The notes under the pieces were generated by a model. That model saw nothing but the letters and a program-made list of their open reading frames with translations. It had not been told where the DNA came from and did not search any database. The translations under genes and the position numbers were made by a program. A stretch of 64,000 nucleotides of DNA from Distichodus sexfasciatus (lineage: Eukaryota > Chordata > Actinopteri > Characiformes > Distichodontidae), in NCBI GenBank assembly GCA_032718565.1, contig JAVGVS010000005.1:476501-540500 (forward strand), written 5' to 3'. Of this stretch, positions 11,490 through 21,856 are shown piece after piece. The stretch's first letter is position 1; the number at the start of each line of letters is the position of its first letter.

Positions 11490-12325
11490 AATATCCAAAA
11501 AGCTTTGCAGACTACATGCTTGACTCTTGGAACTGTCGAAAAGCAACTTTCTGGAGCTAATTTCCCTCTGAGCGTTTCAACTGCTGCTTTTAAGAGAGAA
11601 AATGACTTGCAGATTTTGTTAAAACGCCAACCCCGACTCTCCCCTCCTCTTTTTCCCCCCAACTATGTTTGTTCGCTAATTTACTTCCCGATGCCATTGT
11701 ACGAGCTGGCAGGTGTAATGCTTCCTCGCAGGCATTGTGCCGCCTTCATTCACCTTCATTCAATCAGGCCGTATTGTACTGTACAGTCATAAATCCATTT
11801 AGCGCTCACACGCGGCAGCAGCCGGAGTGATGCGCGCAGATGGCAGCCAGCGTTCGTCTCGGAAAAGGCATTATAAAGGAAAAAGGAAATAAAGTTAATT
11901 AGCGTAAACAAAATCTGTGTCAGGAGCGCTGGCATGGTTCAGCCCTAATCAGACGGCGAGGAGCATTCTCTTTCTCTCTCTCTCTCACTTTCTCGGTCTT
12001 TCCTCCGTCCCCCTCCTCTTCCTCGCCCAGCGGAGTTAGTGCGGCTTCGCAGCTGCTATCGGCGGCCTCATTGTCTCTTTGTGCGGCGCAGAGAGAATGA
12101 TTAAGCGCTAAATTCATCCCCCCATCACGTCTCTAATTGTTTCTTAAACTGGCTTCCTGCTCAGTTGGAGCGGACGGATAAATGCCGCCAGGCTGATTTG
12201 ACGCTCGAAATCTAATTGCCGTCCCTATTAAGGGCCGTAAAACGATACGGGGGGCGTCGGCGTTATGCAAATCCAAAAGGGCGCGGTCAGTTATTATTTT
12301 AAGGTCATTGCGAAGGGAAACAAGT
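11490..12325. promoter_or_regulatory. Candidate enhancer-like single-copy block
   Basis: Over 800 bp of non-repetitive sequence apart from a CT run near 11968-11990. It carries many homeodomain-type cores (TAATTAG near 11897, CTAATTGTTT near 12133, CTAATTGCCG near 12211), an exact octamer ATGCAAAT (12265-12272) and an AAGGTCA nuclear-receptor half site (12301-12307). Composition is GC-moderate with several CpGs and no credible reading frame. This is one of the best regulatory candidates here; conservation was not testable. Confidence 0.35.
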
Positions 12326-12485
12326 AAGGCTGCAACAATTCATGTACACAAGCAATTATTAAAATAGTTGCCAACGTATTTACTACTCGATTAATTGCTT
12401 ACATTATCCTGTTATATTGCATTTACAAATAAACTAAATATAAATGAGCAGTCTTAAACAGAAGTGAAATGATCTTGACGAGACG
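12326..12485 (+). mobile_element. hAT-type MITE fragment
   Basis: It begins AAGGCTGCAACAATTCATGT and shares short blocks in order with the element at 13512-13802 (ATTATTAAAATA..TGCCAA, AAATGAGCAGT, GTGAAATGA). The GGGCTGCAAC terminus is typical of a fish hAT-like repeat. The right end is not recognisable, so this is a partial or diverged copy. Confidence 0.45.
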
Positions 12486-12717
12486 TACATAAAACAACAG
12501 ACAATGCAAACTGATGCAAACTAATTAGTCAGAACGCTAAATGTACAGGAAATAAAGTTCACTCATTTTTAATGTCTGGGAGCGAGTACAGTTGGATTTC
12601 CGTGGAAGCCATGTTGTCAGGTTGCAAGTAGAGTTTGAGTCCATATAAGAACACTGGCAATAGTGCTGGACGTCAAAACTATCACAACGGTTTATGAAGA
12701 AATTACTTTTCCAAAGT
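12486..12717. other. Non-coding interval, nothing recognised
   Basis: Short AT-rich spacer; it may include the diverged remainder of the hAT-type repeat. Confidence 0.3.
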
Positions 12718-12915
12718 CGGTTGGTAGCATAACAGTTAGGGCATTCACCCCGTGATCGGAAGGTCGCTGGTTTGAATCGCGGACTGAAGAAGGTGCTGCT
12801 CTATGGGCGGTACCCACTACTTCTTCATGACAGGTCAAATGCAGAGGTCACATTTTGTTATGGTGCCCTGTGTGCTGTGCTGTGTTCACAATGACAAATA
12901 ATCACTTACTTTGAC
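12718..12915 (+). mobile_element. tRNA-derived SINE family A, copy
   Basis: The head has a pol III A-box-like stretch (TAGCATAACAGTTAGGGC) and a B box (GGTTTGAATCG, 12769-12779). The body has GTCAAATGCAGAGGTCACAT and the tail TTCACAATGACAAATAATCA. The B box and tail recur at 17621, 21311, 23220, 28386 and 57624. The central segment is shorter than in the fullest copies. It is a dead insertion, not a tRNA gene. Confidence 0.85.
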
Positions 12916-13511
12916 TTAAAGTTTGATCAAAAAAGTGAAACTGGCAGCATGTGCATTTTATCACATGACTAGGCATAATGTTGCAAAAGTAGCCCACCAG
13001 TGCTGCAATTTTAACTCTATGCAGATGTTACTTTTAATGTGCACTATGCAACTGGGGTGAGAGGAACGATGAAGTGCTCATTTCTGGGATCCTCCAAAGA
13101 AATATGCAGCTTGCAGGCTGTCCGACTCAGCGGTTAGTCAGCACTGGTGGCAAACTCTCTCACACCTTATAGCGAAGTCTTCAACTACAGTAGGCTCCGC
13201 GTGTGAGTGAACCTGGCAGTAAATGTGTTACCATCAAAATCATATTGAAAAGAGGGCACATATCATCTAAAAAAGTGTTCAAAAAGCAGAAAATACAAAC
13301 ACAGTATGAAAGATAGAATCCCCTAATAAAATTCTCAAACTATAAAAGTTATTAGGCAGATATTTAATGTGTATTTTAAAGAATATGAATCACTCAAAAT
13401 ATTGAACAATTAGATTTCAATGTATTTTAACAAGATTAAACAATTTTAAGAGATTTTAAAAGGTTAAAAGATGCATATCTATTCATCAGGTAATCGCAAA
13501 TGGGAAAGGAG
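12916..13511. other. Non-coding interval, nothing recognised
   Basis: AT-rich, no gene or repeat family recognised. Confidence 0.4.
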
Positions 13512-13802
13512 TAGGGCTGACATAATTGACATAAATCATTACAAACGATTATTAAAATATCTGCCAAGTAATCATGTCATCACATTATTGTATAAAAATA
13601 AACATTGCTGTCTTTATTTCCCAAAAACAAAGTTTAAATGAGCAGTGACATTAGTTTGTCACTGGTTTATGTGAAATGACTCGCGATACCATTTACGTTT
13701 CAAGAAGTGCTTAGTGTTTGCCTGTTTTAAAACAACCAATTTATCAATTTAGTAGAAGTACTGATTTGTCAATTCTCCAAATGATCATTAGTTGCAGCCC
13801 TA
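13512..13802. mobile_element. hAT-type MITE with degraded 8-bp target duplication
   Basis: The left end TAGGGCTG matches the reverse complement of the right end (TAGGGCTGCAACTAATGATC). The flanking octamers GAAAGGAG (13504-13511) and GAAACAAG (13803-13810) agree in 6 of 8 bases, consistent with an aged hAT 8-bp target duplication. The 291-bp interior has no transposase. A related fragment lies at 12326. Confidence 0.6.
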
Positions 13803-13810
13803 GAAACAAG

Positions 13811-14330
13811 TTGGAAGTGTATTCTAGTGGCGATGCGTCATCGGTAATTCGGGACTGCTCTTGCACGCGCAGCAGGTGTAGACGGGTGGGTAGACGAACG
13901 CGAGTGGACACGTCGGACGGCGAACGTGGGGCAGTGCGGCGAGCGCGAGTGCCAGGAAGGAGTCGGCGTAATAATAATAAGCTGTCATGTCATAGCATTC
14001 TACAGAGCCGGGACCAGAAACGGACGCGGGCCCGAGTCAGGGCCGGCATTAACTATATTTTACCGAGCTCGACAAGGGTAGCGAGCGAGCGAGTGAGGGA
14101 GGGATGGACATCAGTGTCCAACGGAATCCATATTTTAACGCTGAAAATGGATGGCGTTGCGGTCACGAGCAGAAGATGCCGCGAGGGTACAAAATGTCCG
14201 TGACTAATTATGGCCGTAGCTGCGGGAGTTTTGCCCCTGCTTCGCTCTTGACAATAACCGCTGGCAGCGGATGGGGGAAAGAGGAAGGAGGAAGGAGGAG
14301 GATGCGTTAAAGCCGCCGCTGTTTACTGAG
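13811..14330. promoter_or_regulatory. CpG-rich single-copy block
   Basis: CpG is frequent between about 13830 and 14320 (for example ACGCGAGTGGACACGTCGG and GCGAGCGCGAGTG) against an AT-rich, CpG-poor neighbourhood. A 161-codon frame (13718-14203) starts inside the upstream MITE and is Arg-rich, as expected from CpG composition, so I do not call a gene. It could be a CpG island, a distal regulatory element or the edge of an unrecognised exon. Confidence 0.35.
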
Positions 14331-14862
14331 TGTCACTCAGTGTATGGAGCCCCTCAAGGTAGGGAGTGCTGGAGCAGATAACACGACACCTTGACAAACA
14401 CCCGAGCGAGTCGCGGTGCATGCTGGGAGTCTGCCAGCGCTGGGCCGAGACAGGTGAGGCAGGGGGAACAATTTCATTACCACCTGAGAAAGCGCTGGAA
14501 GAGCGAAATTAGGGACACAATACTGCCACCAATCCAGCAGCCAGCAGAATACATTTGGGTATTTTTACTTGTTTTTTTGTCTCCCCCGCTATGGATTCTC
14601 ATTCCGAGCCTAATTTACACACGGGTCAAATGCAACTCTTGTTTTATTTATTTCGTCACTGTACCCCGTAGTTTATGCAGAGGTGAAGTTGCACTCGCAC
14701 GCTGTCCTTCATTTTTAGCGTGAACAGGATAACGATGAACCTCCCATAGGCTGCAGTCATGAAGTGGGTGATCCTTGTCTATTGTGGCATGAACAACACA
14801 AACCCCCCCCAAAACAAGTATAATTAATACCCATGAAAGAGTAATTAACAAATAAGACTACC
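14331..14862. other. Non-coding interval, nothing recognised
   Basis: GC-moderate falling to AT-rich. The overlapping short frames have no recognisable motifs. Confidence 0.4.
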
Positions 14863-15080
14863 CATGAGCTGTGTGTGTGTATTTATGTCTTTGAGTAGAA
14901 TTAATGATAGTTAATCAGGAAATTCTTGATGTTGTGTGGACATTTTTTGGACCCTGATGAGGTCACACATGAGCTTTGTGTGTATTTGTGTGTTTATCCG
15001 TTTGTGAAGAATTAATTATAGAAAAACAGGGAACACTTGATGTTGTGGGGAAATTATTTTGGGCCCCAATAAGGTCTTAA
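14863..15080 (+). repeat. 105-bp tandem dimer, 5' part of family A copy 4
   Basis: Unit 1 starts at 14866 (GAGCTGTGTGTG) and unit 2 at 14971 (GAGCTTTGTGTG). Both continue with a GT-rich stretch, AGAATTAAT.ATAG, CAGG.AA, CTTGATGTTGTG.GG, TTTGG.CCC and AT.AGGTC. The period is 105 bp. A weaker third echo follows near 15240-15290. Confidence 0.7.
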
Positions 15081-15535
15081 CCCAAATGTCAATAAACTGT
15101 GGATAGTTTTTTACTTTAAAATGCTGAAGCTGCCAAAAGATTTTTTAAAATCTGTGTGTTTAAAGGTGAGTGTGTAGGCACTGATATTTTTAACTACAGT
15201 AATGCAGGAGTCAATAAATACACATTGTGTGGGTTTATAGGTTTTTGTGAAGGCATGACTTGTTTCCTAAAATATAGGAAACAATTGAGTTTAGTCAGGT
15301 TTTTTGCCTTCATTGTGAACATTTCTATATACGAGGGCAAGTCCTCATGAGAAAACTTTTACAAAAAAGCTCCAGGTTTTAGAGGAAAAACTAAAAGAGT
15401 TAAATTATTTGCTTTTAGTGCCTGAGGTTAAGGTTAGTGTTGAGGTTAGGTGTAGCTGTAGCATTATTTACATCTAGTCATTATGGGAGTCAATGGAAAC
15501 CCAAAAGAGAGAGAATATGTGTGTAAGAGAGAGAG
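15081..15535 (+). repeat. Family A dispersed repeat, copy 4 (3' part)
   Basis: From about 15395 it carries AAAACTAAAAGAG, CTTTTAGTGCCTGAGGTTAA, GTGTAGCTGTAGCATTATTT, CTAGTCATTATGGGAGTCAA and ends in a GA microsatellite (15526-15540). It is the longest copy of the family and shows that the tandem dimer upstream belongs to its 5' half. Confidence 0.65.
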
Positions 15536-15540
15536 AGAGA

Positions 15541-16557
15541 AATTTATATTCTCTGCTCATGTCCAGAAAGGTACAGACTGAGGCTTGTACTATCACTTGT
15601 CCTCACTGGGGGAGGGAAATGGAGGCTCTGCTCTCCTGACCACACTGCAGTGACCTCTATTAACTCCAGTGTGGGGGTGAAATCACAACCCCAAGGGACA
15701 CACTGTCTCTGTCTCTCATCCCTCACACACACAAAACACACACGCACTCCATTCCATTCCTGTGCCACTACCTCTGTTTAGCACCTGTAATCAAATATGT
15801 GTTTCTGACTGGAAATCAATGCACTAAGTTGGTAAAGCTGCTTGCAGACTCTATTAGATGTTTATTGCTGTTTGGTAAAAGTTACAATAAAACCGAAATC
15901 AGTGGCTGAATGCAGCATTTTCCTCTTGCAGTTCTACAGAGCTTTTCTGCGTCATCCTATAAACAGCCATTCAACAGATAAAAATGAGAATATACATTGT
16001 GTGCTTTATCAGAAGGGCCTGTATCAGAAGACTAACTGTTTATACCAACTTATGTGATATTCTCTTCACCAGTACGCTAACATGCTGCCACCTGAGGAAT
16101 GTTATGGAACCATACAAATGCAGATCTTCCTTTTATCACACCACTACTCGCTCTTTATTATTCCACATTTGTGTTTTGCATTTGCCACATCATCAAAAAA
16201 ACTTTCACATGTGGTGCCCTCAGCTGAAACCCACAACATTATTTTGCTCACATACTTAAGTGATCTCTCTGCACAGGGATCAAGTATAAAACCATTAATG
16301 TCAAACAATCTGAAATAATTGTAATACAGTGTGAAAGGTGTGTGCATTGGCAATGTTTTTAAGATAGAAAGAAAGTTTGGTTTTATTTGCAATATAAATC
16401 TTCATTTTAAATTTTGACATACAATTTTATATTTAAAAAAAGGTTTATACAGTTTCAAACCAAACACAGGTAGTCACATATACAAATGAATGAATGAAAA
16501 ATTCATAATAGTGTAAATACATCTAAATGTAGATTCTCAGAGTTAGTGAGTTAGTGT
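15541..16557. other. Non-coding interval, nothing recognised
   Basis: Mixed composition with short frames on both strands and no domain. The end carries GTAAGTGAGTGAG low-complexity sequence adjoining the SINE. Confidence 0.4.
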
Positions 16558-16776
16558 AAGTGAGTGAGTGATTGCTTGTTATTGTGAACACACTAAAAGA
16601 TAGTAAATCACATTAAGCACCACAACGAAATGTGATTTCTGCATTTGACCCATCTGTGAAGCAGCAGTGGGCAGCATTTTTGTGAGAAGTGCTTGGGGAT
16701 GCTACCTTGCTCATGAGTACTTCAGTTCCTTTTCACCGGAGTCAAACGCCCTAATCGTTACGCTACTAACTGCCCC
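16558..16776 (-). mobile_element. tRNA-derived SINE family A, copy
   Basis: Reading the minus strand: head TTAGTAGCGTAACGATTAGG, then the central TGCTCCCCAAGC-like and TCAAATGCAGAAATCACATT segments and the tail ATTCACTCACT-like end. It is the clearest reverse-oriented copy, diverged, with a degenerate B box (GGAGTTTGACTCCGG region). Confidence 0.75.
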
Positions 16777-17544
16777 AAAAAGAACTGGAGAAAGAGATTT
16801 ATTGTAATAATCATCGCTGAAAAGCTCATAAAAAGTGATAACAGCAGTGGTCAGAGACAAGCCAATGGTGAAACAGAGGTAAGAATAGGTGACAGAGAGA
16901 TAGAAAAGGCAAAATCAGAAAACAGGATCACAATTCTGAGAGAGAATAATGCAAAACCGAATCAGCAGGCAAAACCCAAAAAGACAATCTAATCACGCCC
17001 AGTAAGGCAGGTAGGACAACAATGGGAAAGTACTACAGCAAACAAAATAAAATATATACAAGATTATATGATGCATGAAAGCTCAGAAACGTGCAAAGAC
17101 TTATATGTGGACAGGAGCTTCAGACAGAAGACCTGCTATAAGACTTATACAGCATTTATCAGATGCTGTCAGATCTGATCCAGTGTAGTTTCCACTTGCT
17201 TTATGGTGACCACTTAGTCCATATCTGGGAGGACACTTTGTGCTAGGATTTGTAAACTGCCTTTCAGTAAAAAAAAAATCTGGGGTTTTACTTGAGCACT
17301 GAGTTCCTGCTGAGCGCTGATTGAACAAACTCTACTGTTTACCATGTAGTTGTCACCACTGTTAATCTGAAACAGCTGAATGAATCTTTTAATCTAGGAA
17401 ACAAACTAGTCAAAGCCAGAACTGAACTCTTTATAAGACTGAAGAAGATTTGTTATCCCTGCTTTAATCAAACCCAAGTGTCTTTCAATTTTAAAGTAGT
17501 TTGTAAATCTTAAAGTACCTCTTCTTCTTTGTGGTCATGCTAAT
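16777..17544. other. Non-coding interval, nothing recognised
   Basis: A-rich with short frames; no gene or family recognised. Confidence 0.4.
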
Positions 17545-17620
17545 TTTCTAATTACAGAGAGAGTTTTTCTCTGGAGTAATTTGGGGTTAAGGTTCTTGCC
17601 TTAGGGACTCAATTTTGGTG
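17545..17620 (-). mobile_element. SINE family B fragment
   Basis: CTAATTACAGAGAGAGTTTT and GGGGTTAAGGTTCTTGCC match the body of the SINE B copies at 21661 and 23540 in the same orientation. The head is absent; SINE A begins at the very next bases, so SINE A probably inserted into or beside this copy. Confidence 0.55.
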
Positions 17621-17880
17621 GCAGTTGGTGGCGTAACAGTTGGGCACTCGCCTTGTGACCAGAAGGTCGCTGGTTTGAATCCCAGATTGGTAAAGTTCCA
17701 ACTGAGTTACTCCTGAGCAAGGTACCATGCCCAAGCACTGCTCCCTGGGCGTGCCCATGTCAGCTGCCCGCTGCTCCTTCACTGATAGGTCAAATGCAGA
17801 GGTCACATTTCGTTGTGGTGCACTATGTGCTGTGCTGTGGTGTGTTCACAATGACAAATAATCACTCACTTTCACTTTCA
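17621..17880 (+). mobile_element. tRNA-derived SINE family A, near full length
   Basis: GCAGTTGGTGGCGTAACAG starts the head; the B box GGTTTGAATCC follows at 17673-17683. The body has GTAAAGTTCCAACTGAGTTA, GAGCAAGGTACC, CCAAGCACTGCTCCC and GTCAAATGCAGAGGTCACAT, and the tail has TTCACAATGACAAATAATCA then ACTTTCACTTTCA. At about 260 bp it is the most complete copy and a good guide to the family. Confidence 0.88.
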
Positions 17881-18019
17881 ATGGTGGGAGTGCTGGATGT
17901 GGGATAGAGCTAGACTCCAACACACAAGCTGATCTGATTATTATTAGACCACACTGACAAATGCTGCTATAAAGTATTAAACTGTGCAGAATAAGAATAA
18001 CCACAAAAAAGGCATATTC

Positions 18020-18108
18020 ATTAATAAATTCATTTTCCAAACCAGGTAATCCCTATCAAGGTTGCGGGGACCAGAGCCTGTACTAGGACTATGGGCGCGA
18101 GGAAAAGC
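18020..18108 (+). repeat. Dispersed repeat fragment (GCGGGG..GAGCCT type)
   Basis: ATTCATTTTCCAAACCAGGT, then AAGGTTGCGGGGACCAGAGC, resembles a short fish repeat that usually reads GTCGCGGGG..CTGGAGCCTATCCC. A second fragment sits at 44562-44657. Confidence 0.45.
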
Positions 18109-18548
18109 CTAATAAAAAATATTAATGTATGGATGCGTAATTTAAAAAATATTTAGGTAAATATGGCCAACCAGAGACATCTTAAATCAAAGTAAAATGA
18201 ATGTATGCAATTTGTCAGCACATACTGCATATAGACATGATACATCTAAAGCATAATATGTAAAATATATTTTCAGTATCCTCATGTTTTGGTCTAAAAC
18301 AAATGGAGGAGGATCTAAACTTCGAATGTGACAATGTGAATCGCAAAACCTTTACTAACTGAAAAAAGCAGATTTCTCTCAAATTTAGATGAATCATATC
18401 AAGAGTTAGAACATAGAAAGTATAAAATAAAGTGAAATGACATATGAAAAAGAATTAAAGATGCAAACAGAAATCTTGTGAAAGTTTCTGTGACTTACGG
18501 TTCAAGTGGCACAATCAGTTTTGTAGGGAAAACAACAACAACAACACC
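18109..18548. other. Non-coding interval, nothing recognised
   Basis: AT-rich spacer without supported features. Confidence 0.4.

Positions 18549-18617
<69 letters not shown>
18549..18617. repeat. (TAA)n microsatellite, ~23 units
   Basis: A perfect AAT/TAA run of nearly 70 bp, preceded by an ACAACA run. Confidence 0.95.
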
Positions 18618-19217
18618 GAAACGTAACAATTACAAGAGAGGTCCATAAGCATTTCGTGCTTGGACCCCCAAAACTGGTACTGGTAGCTGCATGATCGTGA
18701 CTATCGACCTCTACAGTGAGTGTGAGTTATATAAAGTGATATATAAAGTGTATCATGTCCATAAGCTCCTCTCTCTTGTGGCAGATGAAGCATGTGTAAA
18801 CACACCCTGCAACTGCTTTGCTTGTGATTTTAATAACTATTTGCTCAGCATCGCTCCGTCCTAAGCCGGGTTTTAGGCTACGCTGCGGCACAGATAGACA
18901 GCGTGTGTAAAAAAAAGCCTGCTGGTCTGCGTGTGGCAGCAGCCTCATCGTGACCATGAATTTATGAGACTACACCTGAGCGCTGAGACATTTCACCTTC
19001 AGATGCCACAACACAGTCTCCCGCATCACCCGCTTCCCAGGGCCGGAGACCAGAACAGCTTAACTAAATTGAGGGAGGAGGCCGGAGCCACAACAGATGT
19101 CTCACAATACGGCAGCATTGTTAGCGCTCACGAAATGTAGTTTATGCTGGATTAAATGGTTTTCTTGTTAGCACAGTGCTGCTGCCTAATGATGGAACAA
19201 TGTGACATATTCAGAAG
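18618..19217. other. Non-coding interval, nothing recognised
   Basis: GC-moderate single-copy sequence between 18780 and 19130. Open frames on both strands overlap and show no domain; regulatory sequence is possible. Confidence 0.35.
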
Positions 19218-19292
19218 GCTGTTAGTAGTGTTATGGTTAGCGAGTTGGTTCCTGTCTCCTGATCAGAAGGTTGTCGGTCCAAGTCCCAGACC
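19218..19292 (+). mobile_element. SINE family A, 5' head fragment
   Basis: GTTAGTAGTGTTATGGTTAG, CTGATCAGAAGGTTGTCGG and a B-box remnant (GGTCCAAGTCCC) match the SINE A head. The body and tail are missing. Confidence 0.6.
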
Positions 19293-19330
19293 ATATATAA
19301 TACATTTGTATATTATATTCTGTATGTGTG

Positions 19331-19385
19331 TATTATTATTATTATTGTTATTATTATTATTGTTATTATTGTTATTATTATTATA
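19331..19385. repeat. (TTA)n microsatellite with TTG interruptions
   Basis: A TTA run of about 18 units with a few TTG variants. The poly-Leu frame across it is an artefact. Confidence 0.93.
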
Positions 19386-20311
19386 TCTCACAAATGAATA
19401 AATGATCATCCACCTGCCTCACATATCTCAGAGGAACATTAGATCTCTGTCAGTCTCAACAACATCTGTATGTGGTGTCATAAGAGCTCAACAGTTGAGG
19501 TTTTGTTGCTGAACATACAAGCCTCTTCTGCCAGACCTCCTTTACTGTATGAGATTTGTAAAATAAAAGACAATAACATCGATACTTGGATTCCCACAGT
19601 CAGACTGCTACTCCAAGACTGCTTATTTTTATTTTTATATCTGATCCTCATCTTCTAGACTAAAACCTATTTACTCCCATCCAACTAATGGCTAAAACTC
19701 ACTATGCAGTGTTGACAACTTGCGATGGACAGTAACTAAACCTCACAAAAATTTCCAAAAAAGGCAAATGATTTTTTGAGCATTTCTTTGATATTTGTTA
19801 AATCTCCGCATAGAACCACAAACCATATAAAGTAATTTGCAGATGTCTGACATGCCTGACGATCTGTTAACGGAAGAAGATTAAACAGAATCAAACTATT
19901 TTAATGTCTTCATGTAATCAAAAATATTTAAAGTACATGGGGAAAGTCTACTTCATTTTTTTCTTTTTTCAACTCCTATGTTGATTCATGAAAGGGATCT
20001 GGAATGTTAGCAATGCAACCATGATTGGAACGTTCTTAAGGTTTTCTTTATTGTAAGTAACTTTTTCCCTAAAATTGTGTTAAATCTATTTTAACTGTCA
20101 GTAAAGAATTCATATCTTTTTATTGTTATTTTTTTCTTAACCAAGATTTTTCGTAAAACTGTACTGATATATTTTAATGGAAAAGCATGTCTTAAGCAAC
20201 ACATAAGAGCGTCAGTGCAAAGTGAATTGGCGTAAGGCTGAGATTACAGCACGTCAGCCCCATTTGGATGAGATAACACAATCTTCTTCTCCTTTCGCCA
20301 TGAGAGTAAAG
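19386..20311. other. Non-coding interval, nothing recognised
   Basis: AT-rich sequence with no supported feature. Confidence 0.4.
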
Positions 20312-20483
20312 CAGAAAAGATCAGACAGTAAAGAGGTAGAAAAAGAGGGAGACTGAGTGTGGAGGAAATGATTAAAAGAGACAGAGGAGGTGTGAGATAG
20401 AGAGGAGAGGAGAGAAAAGAGGGAAGGTTAAGTGACAGAACATAGCGGAGGTGTGCGTGTGTGTGTATGTGTGTGTGTGTGTG
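20312..20483. repeat. Purine-rich tract followed by (GT)n
   Basis: Imperfect GA-rich sequence (20312-20430) is followed by a GT microsatellite (20451-20483) with GC and AT interruptions. Confidence 0.85.
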
Positions 20484-20960
20484 GCTGTCTCACTGAGCAG
20501 CAGGTGCTTAGGCACACGACGGCCTCTTGCTTACAACAGGCAGAGAGCTGTTTCAATGCCGCAGCCGGAGCGCATCTGTCTCATTTCCGCGCACCCGCGC
20601 GCTCGGCGGAACGGGAAAGGCCCGATCGCTCACGAGTGCTTGTTAATTTCGAGCCGCTGGCGGGAAAATGGGCCTTCTGGAAAACAAAAGAGGGGAAGAG
20701 CGAGGTCGTCAGGGACTCGGCTTTACCCCGGCGCCACGCGGAAACAAGGAGAAAATGTGAGAAAATGAGCCAAACAAGTGGAGAGAAAGAGAAAAGCTTT
20801 CTGCCCAGCAGGAGGAACACAATGAGGGCTGAAAAGGGAGGGAAGGAGAAAAGGAGCGAGGGAGAGATAGCTCTTGTTATATTCCGTGGTCACTCTCACA
20901 GTGAGTGTGTCCTCAAATAGCTGGCCACATCCAAAGACTGAGGTCAAGCTGCAGCACATA
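20484..20960. other. GC-rich single-copy block, open on both strands
   Basis: Frames of 162 and 105 codons on plus and 79 and 78 codons on minus overlap here. The 162-codon product begins with repeated Val-Cys from the GT run and is otherwise rich in Arg, Glu, Lys and Ser, as GC/purine composition predicts. No domain is visible. It may be regulatory DNA; no gene is called. Confidence 0.35.
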
Positions 20961-21310
20961 TCAGGGTCACAAGCCTGTGGTAAGAAATAATTTTTGGTTT
21001 CAAATATTTACTCACTTCTCCCACCAAATAATAAAGTTACTACTAAATATTCACTTACTACTCAGACTGTGGTGTTTCATAAAACGTTTATGTTCACTGA
21101 AGTGTCAATCATTATGTTTTAAACTGTTTTAAAGTTTCTGCCAATTGTGTAATTTTCCCTTTTATTGACTATTAAAAATTAAATGCACTAGTTGTATCTA
21201 AACATTTTATTGTACCACTATGAAAAGATAAGAACTGGAAAATTGGTTTCTGAATTTATTTTCCAGACATAATCTATAATAAGTGGATACTAGATTGACC
21301 CTATATCAAG
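20961..21310. other. Non-coding interval, nothing recognised
   Basis: AT-rich spacer. Confidence 0.4.
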
Positions 21311-21570
21311 GCAGTTGGTAGTATAACGGTTAGAGAGTTGGCCCTGTGATCGAAAGGTCACCGGTTCAAGTCCTGGACTGGTAAAGGTACTACTGAAGTG
21401 CTCAGGAGCAAGCCACCGTCTCCAAGCACTGCTTCCTGGGCGCTGGCAAAAGCTACTCACTGTTCCTTCATGGATCAGTCAAGTGCAGAGGTCAGATGTC
21501 GTTGTGGTGCACTGTGAGCTGTGCTGTGTTCACAATGACAAATAATCACTCATTTAAAATTCACTTAAAT
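21311..21570 (+). mobile_element. tRNA-derived SINE family A, near full length
   Basis: Head GCAGTTGGTAGTATAACGG, B box GGTTCAAGTCC (21363-21373), body GGTAAAGGTACTACTGAAG and CCAAGCACTGCTTCCTGGGC, and tail TTCACAATGACAAATAATCA. Its B box is the closest in the window to the pol III consensus GGTTCRANNCC. Confidence 0.87.
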
Positions 21571-21660
21571 ATAGATAAATTGAAAGATCAGACGTAAATT
21601 ATTAAGGAATGAATACAATATGCTGCAAAAAAGTTAGACTATTCTGCTCAAATCATTGGA

Positions 21661-21856
21661 GCATTACACTTACTAAATTTAGCAGACCCTTTCCCAAATA
21701 ACTTCCGTTTCCTAATTACAGGGACAGTCTCCCTGGGGCAACTCGGAGTTAAGGGTCCTGCTCGGGGACCCAATGATGGTGTGCTAGAAGTAGGATTCAA
21801 ACCCACAACCTCTTGGTCCAGAGGCGAGTAGCCTAACCACTAGATCACCATCACCC
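21661..21856 (-). mobile_element. tRNA-derived SINE family B, near full length
   Basis: On the minus strand the head GGTGATCTAGTGGTTAGGCT is followed by the B box GGGTTTGAATCC, then the GGACCCTTAACTC and CCCTGTAATTAGGAAACG segments and a tail containing GTCTGCTAAATTTAGTAAGT. It differs from family A in head, body and tail. The CTGCTAAAT..GTAAGTG type tail is a well-known feature of fish SINEs and partner LINEs. Confidence 0.82.

Noticed and set aside
13718..14203. 161-codon open frame
   Set aside because: It starts inside the hAT MITE, is Arg-rich as expected from CpG-dense DNA, and shows no domain.
17621..17700. tRNA gene
   Set aside because: A and B boxes are present, but the sequence does not close into a cloverleaf acceptor stem and continues into the SINE body and tail; the same applies to the other SINE heads.
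20432..20920. 162-codon open frame
   Set aside because: It begins in a GT microsatellite, overlaps several frames on both strands and has biased composition; no domain.
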